A stretch of 64,000 nt of DNA from Eunapius fragilis. Taxonomy: Eukaryota > Porifera > Demospongiae > Spongillida > Spongillidae. The stretch covers positions 836,375-900,374 of the forward strand of contig OY811972.1 in NCBI GenBank assembly GCA_963681505.1, given 5' to 3'. Of the stretch, positions 20,883 to 32,690 are shown one piece after another (the stretch's first letter is position 1; each line of letters opens with the position of its first letter). A program made the translations under genes and the position numbers. A model generated the notes under the pieces. That model was not told where the DNA came from, ran no database searches, and saw only the letters and a list, made by a program, of their open reading frames with translations.

Positions 20883-23800
20883 ATGAATTCGGCTAGTGGT
20901 AACGAGACTGGGACTCCGGAAAGTGGCGAACTGGTCTTACCGCAGCGAGTGGTCTACCCAAAGCATTACGTGGAGTCATTAGTAGTGGTCTCTGGCACGC
21001 TTAAAGAGTACGCGAATTCGTGCCTGGGAAGGAGACAAGGAGCAACCGGTAAGTATACTAGTAAGAATGTGATTATCACTTGCATGGTCCACGTGTACGT
21101 GATGTCCACGTGGTATACGTGTGTGAAATCGAAATCACATGCGTTCTCGTTGTATGGATGGTTAGGTCAGTTAGTTAATAGTTAATGGTTAGGATAATAG
21201 AGTAGGTCCAACCAATACCACACGCTTTGCTATAAATAACTGCCTTGTTGTTAAAGTTACCATAGATTATACCAAGCAACTATGCAGTGAAGGTGTTGAT
21301 GTGTGGTATTCTCATCTCCAGCAGGTGTGTGGAACCTCCCACCCCAGGGTCATACCCCAGCAATACCTAAGGACACCTTAGATGTCTCACAACAAATACC
21401 TTCCACCCTCACACCTTCCACCCTCACACATGCCCCCCTCAAACCATCCACCCTCACATCTTCCACCCTCACATCTTCCCCCCTCACACTTAAGCGGCTT
21501 GACCTGGGTCCCCATAAGGACATGATCCTGAAGGCTGCCTCATGCATAGAAGCCCTCGAACATAACCAAGCCATACACCTGCTGAACCAAGTCACCATGG
21601 AGACCAATGCCACACCCACCACCACATGTGCCATCCTGTTTGGGCGTGGCTTGGCCCACTACAAGCTGGAACGGTACGCCCACGCAGAGCCCCTCCTCCG
21701 GGAGCTAAAGGGGGGGGCCCAGACCCATCCCTCTCACGGTGGGTGTGTCTTCCTGGCCGAGGTCTACCTGGGAGACATGTGTGCCATCCGATCAGAGTAC
21801 GATAGTGCAGCGACCTGCTATGAGGGGGCCATCCGTCTATACAGCCCCGTGACCCCCCAGCTGGGGGCCCTCTACAGACTGCAGACCCCCTCCCTCTCCC
21901 AGCTGCACACCAAACGTGGAGGCTTCCTGAGGAAGGCCAACAAGATGATGCAGGCACTGGAGGCCCTGAGAGAGGGTGTGGCCTCGGCGGGGGACGATAG
22001 GGACCTCCTCTCCGCCCACACCAGCCTGGGGAACCTCCACCAGGGGCTAGGGGACAGTCAGGGGGCCGTGGGGGAGTACCTGGAGTGCGTGAGGCTGGCG
22101 GAGAAGACTGGGGACAAGGTGCAGTTGGGATGGAATCACGGCAATCTCGGGAATGCTTACGTGGCGTTACAGCAGAGGGACAGAGCCCTACACCACCTCC
22201 AGATCTCACTTGAACTGGCACTCCAATACGAGCCCACCCCTAGCTCCATCGGCCGGGCCTACAACAACCTGGGCACCGCCTACCAGGCCCTGTCAGAGCT
22301 GGACAGGGCGGAGGAGTACTACAAGAATGCACTGGATCAGGCCGTGTACGGGAAAGACACCTCGGGACAGGCCCGGGCTTTGGGTAACTTAGGCAACATA
22401 TCCATGCTCAGGAAGGACTACGACAACGCGTACCAGTACTTCACGGAGACCCTGGGCCTCACCACAGAGACGGCCATCGTGAGCGTGGCCCTTCACAACA
22501 GGGGCTGCTGCTTGTACGAGAAGGCGGAGCTTGCCCTCAAGACCTCCCGGAACCCGTGTCCGAAGCTGATCATGTGTGGGCGTGGCGTCGTCATTGATCA
22601 GGTGGGCGTTGCCCAGGGCGTGTCCCTGACCCCCGACCTCGCGCGGCTGTACAAGGAGGCGCGGCAGGACATGGGTCGGGTGGTGGCCATGCATGAGGAC
22701 ACCCTGCACACCATGAAGGGTACGGCCAAGGGTCTCACCCTGGCCGTGTCACTACTAGAGGCCAGCTCGCGGACCTTCCACCGCCTCCAGGACTGCCTGT
22801 GCGTCCTCGGGATGTGGGAGGAGGCCCTGTGCTGTGCCGAGCAGAGCAGGGCCCGCACCCTGGGAGAGCTGCTGCTGAAGAGGCTGGGGACCCCCTCTAC
22901 CTCCTCCCCCTCCTCCGATGATGATGATGAGGGGGGGAGGGGCCTCGTGCCTCCTCTGTCCTACGAGCAGATCTGCGAGGTGGTTCGGTCCCAGGGACAG
23001 GTGGTGGTGTACCTGTCTTACACTGGTTCCCGCCTGTTGTCGTGGGTGATGTCCCCCGATGGGAAGGAGGTGCGAATACAGCTGCACCTCGACGACGTGA
23101 CGTTTGAGGACAGAGCGCTGGACCAGTTCCTGAGGTACGGGTTGCCGACAGAGATAGCGGACAAGGACCTCGAGATGTTTGGGTCGTGCGACTACAGCAA
23201 GCCTTCCCCACTCCATCGCCTTCATGCTCTCCTGGGCGACCCCATCCTGAAGGCACTAAGCCTTCTGTCCCCACTCCAAAACCGAGGTGGCAAGTCCCCG
23301 CTCCATTCCGTGTGCGTGCCCCCGCTCCAGTCCAGGGAGGTCGTCCTGGTACCGGACAGCTACACAGTGATGCCTTTCATTGCCCTCTGTGACCCCGTCT
23401 CCCACACTTTCATGGGAGATACCTGTCAATTCCACACCTTCCCCTCCATCCTCACGTTGGCCCTGGCTAGCCGACCACGCCTCCAGCCACACCCCCAGCA
23501 GCAGGGTCCCCTCCCGTTGGTCATCAACATCCCCGGGGACAGCGACCAGATCTGTGTGGTGGGAGACCCCAACATCCCTCCCTTCACCCACGGGGGGGAG
23601 GAGTGGTCGCTGGGGAGACTCCCCCACGCGGCCGATGAGGCCAGGTGGGTGGGGCACATCCTCGGTGCCACGCCCATCCTCCACGAGCACGCCACCAAGC
23701 CACTGGTGGTGGCCATGCTGCAGAGGTCAAAGGTCATCCACATCGCCACCCACGGGAGCTCAGTGAGCGGGTTTCTGGCCTTCGCGGGACAGGGTGGTGT

Positions 23801-24326
23801 AACCGTGACGACCGGAGGCGGGAACGGGGGTGAGGACAACACTGTCCTCCTCTTCCCCCATGAGGTGGAGCAGCTGGCTGTGGGGGCGGGGCTGGTGGTC
23901 CTGAGCAGCTGCGACAGTGGGCGGGGCACCGTGAGGGCCGACGGTGTGCAGGGAATGTGTCGGGCGTTCCTCCTGGCAGGTGCCCAGGCCATCCTCACCA
24001 CCCTGTGGAGGGTACCGGACGAGAGTGCTGGATTGTTCATGCAGTTCTTCTATCGATACCTGATGGATGGCTTGACGAGTGCCCAGGCCTTGCAGATGGC
24101 CGTGCTGAGTGTGAGGTGCTTTGAGAAGTACAGCAAGCCAGTACACTGGGGGGCCTACCAGCTGACTGGCAGGACTGTCCAGTTTGATGTGCACGTCAGT
24201 CCAGAGCTGAAGAGCGTGATGGAGCTGGTGGGGAAGGGGAGCGTGTTCCCACGGCTGGACCTCCTGATGGCTTTGGAGGGTGCCCTGGTCACTGATGTGC
24301 ACGTCCAACCATCATATGTGCAGGTC

Positions 24327-24368
<42 letters not shown>

Positions 24369-24369
24369 A

Positions 24370-24405
<36 letters not shown>

Positions 24406-24430
24406 AGATGTGTGTATGTATGTATGTATG

Positions 24431-24461
<31 letters not shown>

Positions 24462-26322
24462 TGTATGTATGTATGTATGTATGTATGTATGTATGTATGT
24501 ATGTATGTATGTATGTATGTATGTATGTGTGGTTATTGGTGAGACTAAGGTCAACCCCACAAACCCTAGGCCCACCCCACAATTGCTGATGACTTGCCCA
24601 CAACATGTATATGTTGGGCTTCATGCTTGTAGGACCTCTGTTAATTAGCATATTGCCATCAAAGTATGGAGCGAAGGAATGAAACATTATCCTTAGCTAT
24701 GCTGAGGCTATGAGGCATCTAGAGAATGCTTGGACCAAGCCACATACAGCACAAAGCATGGCCTTGTGCTGTATGTGGCTTGGGTGTGGCTTAGTTGGAC
24801 TTAGTTGGACTTAGTTGTGGCTTTGTGGTGTTTCAGTTTCTTTATACATACCATAAATCCATGCCCCCTCTGTATCTCCTCCCCCTATACAGATGTTATG
24901 TGGCTGCCCATATGTTGATCCTGGTGAGGTTGTCGTAGACTTTGTACTCAGACATTATGGCCATTTCAAAGGTGTGTTCTGGCTTAATGGAACATACAAA
25001 GAACTTATGTATGGAGCACAGCTGGTAAGTGCACACCTCCCATGTTCCTGTACACCTACCCATGGTCCACTACACCCCTTGCATGTAGCTATAACTCAGG
25101 ACATAAGGTTGTGTGTGTCTGATAGTGTGTTTGGGGTCATGTAGTGTGGGGTCGTATTTGAGCAGTTCCCATGTCTGTTTAAACTGCCCCTTTGAGGCCA
25201 TCCCCCCAACTATATTATCTCATGGAATGCCTAATTCAATTGGTTAGCATCAATGAAATCAGTGAGTAAACCTTAAAAACGTACTAAATTTTTTTCCCTC
25301 GTACCCAGGCCATGCCTCTCACCTGTAATGGTCCAGTACTGGTGATCTTGGACAGCCTCACAGAGATGAACAACATGTCACCCCACCTGGAGGCACTCCT
25401 CACCTCCCCCACCACCCACATCATCATTCTTTACACCTCCTCCTCACCACCCACATCACTTGTACGAGAGATCGACACCAAGCTGGTGAGGGGGTGTACC
25501 GTACTCCAATTGGAGCCCCTCTTCACCATCCACAGTACTCAGAGGATGGTGCATGACCTGTTGTCAAGGAGACGCTTTGCCCCCCAGAACAGAGATCAGG
25601 TTGTACTCGCTCAACTAGCTTCTCTGACCTACGGGTGCCCAGACTTATCAAAGCTGATGGCTGAAGTGGTCTATAGACAATGCCTGCGTTCCAATAATCC
25701 ATTGGATGACCTCGCCTCCCAACTGGTCAGACCTGTTATGGCACAGGCTGAGCCAGATCGTCTCCTGACATTTTTCGATTACATTATTAACCTTTTCGAC
25801 ATGGACACACCCCAGTACTTTGTGCTCCAAGTGCTGGCGATGTTCGGTCCGGTTCCCATTCTCCAGTCCGTAGCAGTGAGGGTGCAGACATTGGTGATGG
25901 CAGCTACCAGTGGTGGCCGGAGCTGTGACTTCCTCCAGCGTCTTGTGGACAGCTGCTTGCTGAAGGTGTACCCCTCACCTGTTGTCGTGGCGACCAGCAT
26001 GATGGGGAGGAGGTCCCTGTACTCTGTCCCCTGTCACGTGTGTGAAGCCGTACTGAGGAGTGTGGACGAGAGGGATGTTATACTTGCCATAGCGACGGCA
26101 CACAAAGCAGTCACCATGGAGATGGCCACTGGAGGAGGGTGGAATGGGGACCAGTCAGCCCTTCTGTTCTGTGCGGGACTGTGCCGGGGACTTGCTAGCA
26201 CTGCTGAGGGCTATGGGGATAGCCTGGGCACCAGCTGTATGGGGGAGCTGTACAGACCATTGGTTCAGCTGGAGTGTGAAGGACATCTGACCATGCCTTG
26301 GTCCACTAACAAAGCAAGCTGA
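20883..26322 (+). CDS. TPR-CHAT-STAND fusion protein (4 exons, ~1437 aa)
   Basis: Exons 20883-21048, 21322-24323, 24893-25024 and 25309-26322 join in one frame at GT-AG sites; the exon 2 acceptor could be 3 bp later. Residues 70-100 hold a Ser/Thr/Leu/Pro repeat. About 95-470 is a TPR array (LGNLHQGLGDSQGAVGEYLE, NHGNLGNAYVALQQRDRAL, YNNLGTAYQALSELDRAEEY). About 700-985 is a CHAT peptidase domain with the His motif HIATHG (His ~866) and the Cys motif SSCDSGRG (Cys ~919), so the dyad is intact. Exons 3-4 look like a STAND/NB-ARC ATPase: HFKGVFWLNG, Walker-B-like VLVILDSL, HIIILYTSSS, and a winged-helix-like region near FFDYIINLF. The expected P-loop is LCGCPYVDPGEVVV, which lacks GKT, so ATP binding is doubtful. 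The span from FWL to Walker B is short. CHAT proteins are caspase-clan (separase-like) proteases; a signalling or defence role is inference. An AATAAA lies at 26924. Confidence 0.85.
24331..24530. repeat. (GT)n and (ATGT)n microsatellites in intron 2 of the TPR-CHAT gene
   Basis: A (GT)n run with minor interruptions starts 7 bp after the exon 2 donor. A (ATGT)n run of about 28 units follows. Frames through it are repeat artefacts, so the exon should stop at 24323. Confidence 0.95.
24736..24780. repeat. Hairpin in intron 2 of the TPR-CHAT gene
   Basis: AAGCCACATACAGCACAA and its reverse complement TTGTGCTGTATGTGGCTT flank a 9-base loop. Confidence 0.8.
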
Positions 26323-26329
26323 TCATCAA

Positions 26330-27145
26330 AAAAAGGAGACAAGGGTAAGTTTAATCTCATGTTTGGTATTCAATCCCAGGTGCAGTTTTGATTGTTAGAC
26401 AACGATGATTCTAACTTTCCTGTGCATCCAATCATGTATCACTCCTCAGTACCAATCCCAATCTAATCCATGTATTTATTTTGCTGTCATGCATGTAATT
26501 GGCACGAAATGATATTCCGTTGCTATGGCTGCATGAGTGTGTATGAGTCACGCCCCCACTAGGCACATGATGTCAATTACTGCACCATAACATGGCCACA
26601 CCTCACACGGCTAGAGCCGCACCTCCTCACACAGCTAGAGCCACACTTAGACCTGACATGGCCACACCTAGTCACAGCCACTTTATATTATGTTGAGGGT
26701 TTGCTATGCCCACGTCATGAAATAAGCTTGAACCAGTATGGTATGGGATTAAAGGCCGCTACGAACAGCTCAAACTTAATGATTGGTGAACACCAATCAG
26801 CTGATTGAAGGTATGACAACTGTAACAGTACCCTTTATGCATTAAACCTCAGAGTTCTGATGTCTTACTAACATTTCAATGATTTCCAAACCCACATGTC
26901 ACACCTTTTTTTTTTTAAATTTAAATAAAGATAATGGAAATACCAGCAGTAGGAAATTGATGCAGTGCAGTTAACCTTTGACAGTTGAAGGTGGTTGTTG
27001 AGACCGATTTAATATCAGTAGATACAAGTGTCCATCTCCTAGTCCCCAGACCACCCATCCCGTGGTCCCCAGTAGCGTTCCTTAGGAAAGATTGGGCTGT
27101 GCTTTAAATAGAGGGACTCATTCCAACTTGTGACCAATAGTACTA
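26330..27145. other. Intergenic, with inverted copy of the 55.7-kb flank
   Basis: No gene. 26775-26870, read on the minus strand, matches 55665-55765 (shared GAACTCTGAGGTT, TGTTACAGT, AATCAGCTG and GATTGGTG). A short GCCACACC-rich repeat lies at 26590-26680. Confidence 0.5.
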
Positions 27146-27149
27146 CACA

Positions 27150-29272
27150 ATGTCAAGTGCTTCTTCCTGCGCTTTCTTGTGATGGTAATTGTACTCCCAT
27201 GCTTACCTCAGCATCCTTTGTGATTTGCATGAGCGTACCACCAGGGTTTCCCCATGACCTTTGCTGAGAGTTGTGGTGAGCATGTGCATCTTGCAACGTG
27301 TTGTTCAGGTGTGTTTGCAAGCTACACTAGGCAACGTGCTGTCCTGGTGTGTTTGCAAGCTACACTAGGCAACGTGCTGTCCTGATGTGTTTGCAAGCTT
27401 CACTAGGCAACATGTTGTCCTGGTGTGTTTGCAAGCTACACTAGGCAGCGTGATGTCCTGGTGTGTTTGCAAGCTACACTAGGCAACGTGCTGTCCTGGT
27501 GTGTTTGCAAGCTACACTAGGCAACGTGCTGTCCTGGTGTGTTTGCAAGCTACACAAGGCAAAGTGTTGTCCTGGTGTGTTTGCAAGCCACACTAGGCAA
27601 CGTGCTGTCCTGGTGTGTTTGCAAGCTACACTAGGCAACGTGCTGTCCTGGTGTGTTTGCAAGCTACACAAGGCAAAGTGTTGTCCTGGTGTGTTTGCAA
27701 GCTACACTAGGCAACGTGTTGTCCTGGTGTGTTTGCAAGCTACACTAGGCAACGTGCTGTCCTGGTGTGTTTGCAAGCTACACTAGGCAACGTGCTGTCC
27801 TGGTGTGTTTGCAAGCTACACTAGGCAACGTGCTGTCCTGGTGTGTTTGCAAGCTACACTAGGCAACGTGCTGTCCTGGTGTGTTTGCAAGCTACACTAG
27901 GCAACGTGCTGTCCTGGTGTGTTTGCAAGCTACACCAGGCAACGTGCTGTCCTGATGTGTTTGCAAGCTACACTAGGCAATGCGTTGTCCTGGTGTGTTT
28001 GCAAGCTACACTAGGCAACGTGTTGTCCTGGTGTGTTTGCAAGCTACACTAGGCAACGTGCTGTCCTGGTGTGTTTGCAAGCTGCACTAGGCAACGTGCT
28101 GTCCTGGTGTGTTTGCAAGCTACACTACGCAACGTGCTGTCCTGGTGTGTTTGCAAGCTACACTAGGCAACGTGCTGTCCTGGTGTGTTTGCATGCAAGC
28201 TACACCAGGCAACGTGCTGTCCTGGTGTGTTTGCAAGCTACACTAGGCAACGTGTTGTCCTGGTGTGTTTCAAGCTACACTAGGCAACGTGTTGTCCTGG
28301 TGTGTTTGCACTAGGCAACATGCTGTCCTGGTGTGTTTGCAAGCTACACTAGGCAACGTGTTGTCCTGATGTGTTTGCAAACTGCACTAGGCAACGTGTT
28401 GTCCTGGTGTGTTTGCAAGCTACACTAGGCAACGTGTTGTCCTGGTGTGTTTGCAAGCTACACTAGGCAACGTGTTGTCCTGGTGTGTTTGCAAGCTACA
28501 CTAGGCAACGTGTTGTCCTGGTGTGTTTGCAAGCTACACTAGGCAACGTGCTGTCCTGGTGTGTTTGCCAGCTACACTAGGCAACGTGCTGTCCTGGTGT
28601 GTTTGCAAGCTACACTAGGCAACGTGTTGTCCTGGTGTGTTTGCAAGCTACACTAGGCAACGTGTTGTCCTGGTGTGTTTGCAAGCTACACTAGGCAACG
28701 TGTTGTCCTGGTGTGTTTGCAAGCTACACTAGGCAACGTGTTGTCCTGGTGTGTTTGCAAGCTACACTAGGCAACGTGTTGTCCTGGTGTGTTTGCAAGC
28801 TACACTAGGCAACGTGTTGTCCTGGTGTGTTTGCAAGCTACACTAGGCAACGTGCTGTCCTGGTGTATTTGCAAGCTACACTAGGCAACGTGCTGTCCTG
28901 GTGTATTTGCAAGCTACACCAGGCAACGTGCTGTCCTGGTGTGTTTGCACTAGGCAACGTGCTGTCCTGGTGTGTTTGCAAGCTACACTAGGCAACGTGT
29001 TGTCCTGGTGTGTTTGCAAGCTACACTAGGCAACGTGCTGTCCTGGTGTGTTTGCAAGCTACACTAGGCAACGTGCTGTCCTGGTGTATTTGCAAGCTAC
29101 ACTAGGCAACGTGCTGTCCTGGTGTATTTGCAAGCTACACCAGGCAACGTGCTGTCCTGGTGTGTTTGCAAGCTACACTAGGCAACGTGTTGTCTTTGCA
29201 AGATACACTAGGCAACATGTTGAGTGCAACACTGTGAATTTGAGCATAAATTCTAGTAAAACATCAGTAAAC
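27150..29272 (+). repeat. 38-bp minisatellite array with conserved flanks, copy 1
   Basis: About 50 tandem copies of a 38-bp unit containing CTACACTAGGCAACGTG and GTCCTGGTGTGTTTGCAAG occupy about 27293-29225. The left flank (27150-27292, with GCATGAGCGTACCACCAGGG) and right flank (GTGCAACACTGTGAATT, then TCTAGTAAAACATCAGTAAA) also surround the second array at 55.9-58.9 kb. The array therefore moved with its flanks or was duplicated as a block. Frames rich in CKLH/VLVCLQA are repeat translations. Confidence 0.95.
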
Positions 29273-29561
29273 TAATGTTTTACTGAAACTATAATTGAAT
29301 TCATTGTGTTGCATGCAACATTGTTGCCTAGTGTATGATGGTGGCCTTATCAGTGGAGTGCACTAAATTGAATGTTCACTAACACGAGGGTGTAATAAGC
29401 TGACTTCTGCAGTCAGAATTACCACAGGGAAAACAGAGACTTAAACACACATGCACCTGCCCATCGTGTATTCAATTTATTATTCTGGCTTCTTAAATTT
29501 AATTCAAACTGAGATGATCAACAGGTAACTATTGCTACATACCCAGCTGGCTGGGTTTCCC
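29273..29561. other. Short intergenic stretch
   Basis: No feature seen apart from AT-rich DNA. It contains the 3' flank of the RING gene (minus). Confidence 0.4.
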
Positions 29562-30228
29562 CTACCATCGACTGGACTTGCCATACCTACCACCCATTGT
29601 GTCGCCTTCCTGCCACCTCTCTGATTTTTCTCTGCTTCCATATCTGTAAGAGTTGCCTGATGGTTTGCTCCTCATATCATGGTCTTCATCATCCCCTGCT
29701 CTCCAGTTTGCACTGTCGCTTCCATTGGAACATGAGTATGGTTTTCTGCCTTCCAATTCTACATCCATGACCATGTCATCGTCTTTTGCCCTCCAATCAG
29801 GATTGTCGCTCTTCAAGGCATCACGGTTGGCCTTCATCCACCTCTTCTCTCTCCTCTCCATCTTCTCTTCAACCTCCTTGTCCCTCTTCAGTTGGAGCTG
29901 CCTCACTCTCTCCAGCTCCTCCAACATCCTCACCTGTTCAGGCTCCCCCAGCTTTACGTACAGCTCTATCAAATTGTTCATGAGGAATGAGGGGGGCAAG
30001 GTGCTCACGTCCTCAGACGGAATACCCTCTCTGCACTGCGGGCATGTGTGTCGTATGACAGGATCTAATAAATCATCCATGGCAAGATATTCTGCGTCAG
30101 TATTTTTAAATAGCTGTTCTAAACACTTTTTGCAGTAGGTGTGATGACAGGGGAGCATCCTCGGCTCTTGGTATATGCCAAGGCATATTGTGCACGTCAC
30201 AAGGTTTCTGAATATCTCTTCAAATGAC
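29562..30228 (-). CDS. RING-finger protein, 3'-terminal exon
   Basis: A minus-strand exon starts after a TTTACTAG acceptor at 30229-30232 and ends at a TAG at 29562-29564. It begins SFEEIFRNLVTCTICLG and holds a C3HC4 RING: CTICLG, CHHTYCKKCLEQL and CPQC, with a loop between the last two pairs. A charged coiled-coil-like stretch follows (LGEPEQVRMLEELERV to KMERREKRW). The tail is Arg/Ser/Gly-rich with two W-R-A repeats (NPDWRAKDDD, SANWRAGDDE). RING domains of this kind are E3 ubiquitin ligase modules; the N-terminal RING plus coiled coil is TRIM-like, but I see no B-box. The initiator exon should lie upstream towards CFAP206 and was not identified. The gene runs divergently from CFAP206. 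Confidence 0.75.
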
Positions 30229-30259
30229 CTAGTAAACAAAATCACAAAGAACTTCATAT

Positions 30260-32029
30260 ATTACCAGTCTTATCATAAGTAGGCAGTGCCACAGGTGTGT
30301 ATGTCAGGTATGTTCAACGTCTTGTGGCCTGACTGCTCAGTGCAAGGCTTCATTTAACTTCATGGCTTAATTTAACTCAGGGCTTAATTTAACCACTCCA
30401 TGTATGGCCCAACTTCTCTAGATGTGATTTGAAAGAGAGATTTTTAGAAGGTCAAAATAATTATAATTTTCTATAAACTCCAACTGAAATACACTAAGTA
30501 TGCTAAATATAATTTGACACCACTACAGATAACAATTATTATATTTAAAATTTCAAGAAGTACAAACAAAAACATAACCTATAGTTAATTCGCAATACTT
30601 CTGGTGAGGATGGCAATAGCATTTGCTCTAGGTTGAGCCTACCACAGATATCCGCAAGTACAGCTGACTATTATATTATTTTATATAATATTAATATTTA
30701 CTAAATAATCATAACATCACACACAATGAAATATATGAACAAAGTAAATAGTTCAAGACTTGACACATCTGGTGTTAATGTTCTCTATTAAACAATCTCC
30801 ATAGCCAACATCAGGGGATCTCATCATTATGGCTCTGGGATTGGACTGGACGAAGATGACGACACACAGGTTGGACAAGGTCATGGACTTTGGTTTATTT
30901 GTAAGGATGGCAACCCGGCCGGGATGCAATAAACCACAAGGCCCTCCTCCCACCCACCCCGAAAAATCAAATTGGCAATGCCATATGTACGACGGAATAA
31001 GCACCGCCCAAAAATACATGACAGCAAGTAAAGGGGTTTTAGTGATCTTGTTGTATCTATTAATTAGATATCTTCGGTTAGCCTGCAAAACTATGGGGTC
31101 GGTTTGATGTTTTTTTTTTTCCCCCCCTTAGCTTGGCACTTTCAGTAGTACAGTTTTATTAAATGAAACACGAGGTTCCGGAGAGCGATACTGTGGACAA
31201 CCCCCCTCCCCTACCTCAAAATGTCCATGCAGTGAACGGCTTACTTTTCGTCTACCGCCATATCGATTAATCAGTTCACCGATTCTTGCCGATTAACTTT
31301 TTGTCGGGGATGTCACAGTTGTGGTTGATTCAAGGGCCTGGAAGGAGTCCCTCAGACTCGGGTATGAATAAGGTATATGCATAGCTTGCGCGTGGGCTAA
31401 TTTGATGATTGAGCACAATCCCCTTAGGGCCTAGGGGGCGTCTCCAAACTATTTTGGAAAAGATAACGTCATTTTGGCGTTTCATTATAACCCCCCCCCC
31501 CCCCCCCCTCCCCCTCTGGCCTCATATTATAACGTCGTTGATATCGAAGGTTGTGGGAGTCCGGACGCCATGTTTTTCGGAAAACGTCACGAGCCTGAAC
31601 CCCCCGCCCCCCTAGCGTCAAATGTTTGGAGACGCCCCCTTACACAGATTATGAAATAACTATCCCTTTATTTTATTCGCGCGCATGCGCATGTTTTCTT
31701 TCAGAATTCTAGTGATTAGTGTACAGTGTTGATGCGCGTATATATATATAGTTTCGAAAATCGCTTGTTAATCTGCTTCTGCAGTGGTGTAGGAAGTACG
31801 CGGGTCGTGGCAATTACCCCCACACTTTTGTCGGAGGGATCCTCCCTAAGTAAAGGGGGTTTGTTTAATCCAAATTTATACCACCGCCTCCCTGCCCCCC
31901 CCCCCCCCCCCCCCCCCCATACATTTATATGCTCACACCTTTTAATACCTTGCGTGCCGGGGGATAGCGCGCGCCCATAGGAGGAGCTAGTTGAGCGAGC
32001 CGGGCGTACGTATTAATAATTCACTTCAC
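30260..32029. other. Region between the RING gene and CFAP206
   Basis: No confident gene. An open minus frame at about 30758-30895 (CVVIFVQSNPRAIMMRSP, DVGYGDCLIENI) looks somewhat protein-like but has no identifiable family or splice partner. C-runs lie at 31491-31508 and 31897-31918. CAGTGGTGTAGGAAG near 31786 resembles a lone hAT end. Confidence 0.35.
31433..31640. mobile_element. Short inverted-repeat element (MITE), 208 bp
   Basis: The ends AGGGGGCGTCTCCAAAC and GTTTGGAGACGCCCCCT are exact inverted repeats. The interior holds a C-run and no gene. The flanks do not give an unambiguous target duplication; a TA duplication is possible. Confidence 0.75.
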
Positions 32030-32043
32030 ATTGCCATGGTTAC
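32030..32043 (+). promoter_or_regulatory. Candidate RFX X-box of CFAP206
   Basis: ATTGCCATGGTTAC matches the X-box pattern RYYNYY-N2-RRNRAC at all but one position. It ends 15 bp before the CFAP206 start codon. X-boxes bound by RFX factors drive ciliary genes in animals (established). Its use here is inference, and the closeness to the ATG means the 5' untranslated region would be very short. Confidence 0.4.
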
Positions 32044-32058
32044 CATAACGCGCGCAAG

Positions 32059-32646
32059 ATGACTGCTGACCGACAAGCCGAGAGTGTGATCCGAAATATC
32101 ATCAAGGAGATATGTCAAGAGTGTGGTACTCAGGGACAGGGTGTCTCGGAAACACTAGCAGCGTTCATGGTACGTAGCACATATCAAATAGGACCTTCGA
32201 ATGTTGCAGAAAATACTTATTTCGCGTTATAAGCCATCTCCTGTTGATTCCTTCTCTTATTCCTCTAAAATTGTCAAGGTGAAGGCCGCAGTGTTACATC
32301 CAGATAACGATTTCAACGTGGAGAGAACGCTAACTAAAGATGACGTACAAAAGTTGATCAAAGTGAATACATAGACACGCCCCCCATTTAGGTATGCGCA
32401 CGTTGGGCAGTGTCTTCCATCTCTCTACCCTTTAGACCTGTGTGTCTCAACTAATGGACCTCAGCTCTCCTGCTTTGGACACCATTAAGATGCAGGTGTA
32501 CTTTGGAATGAACTACTCCACTAGAAGTAAGTCGCACATCCACCAATATCTCCACTCTTCACCTTCTTCTCCCACCCTCATCCCACCCTCACTCCACACC
32601 TACATTCCATCCACCCCTGCCAATACATGCACTCACTGATGCCTCC

Positions 32647-32690
<44 letters not shown>

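Noticed and set aside
21592..24308. Long minus-strand frames opposite the TPR-CHAT gene (up to 209 aa)
   Set aside because: They lie antisense to well-supported exons with conserved domains and reflect GC-rich codon bias.
24280..24404. Continuation of TPR-CHAT exon 2 into a CVCVCV tail
   Set aside because: It is a GT microsatellite after a consensus donor, and the downstream exons continue the domain in frame.
27293..29225. CRISPR-like array of regular repeats
   Set aside because: Units are contiguous with no unique spacers, and the context is eukaryotic.
27300..29275. Open frames rich in CKLHKAKCCPGVFASHT across the 38-bp array
   Set aside because: They translate the minisatellite unit; frames exist on both strands and repeat every 38 bp.
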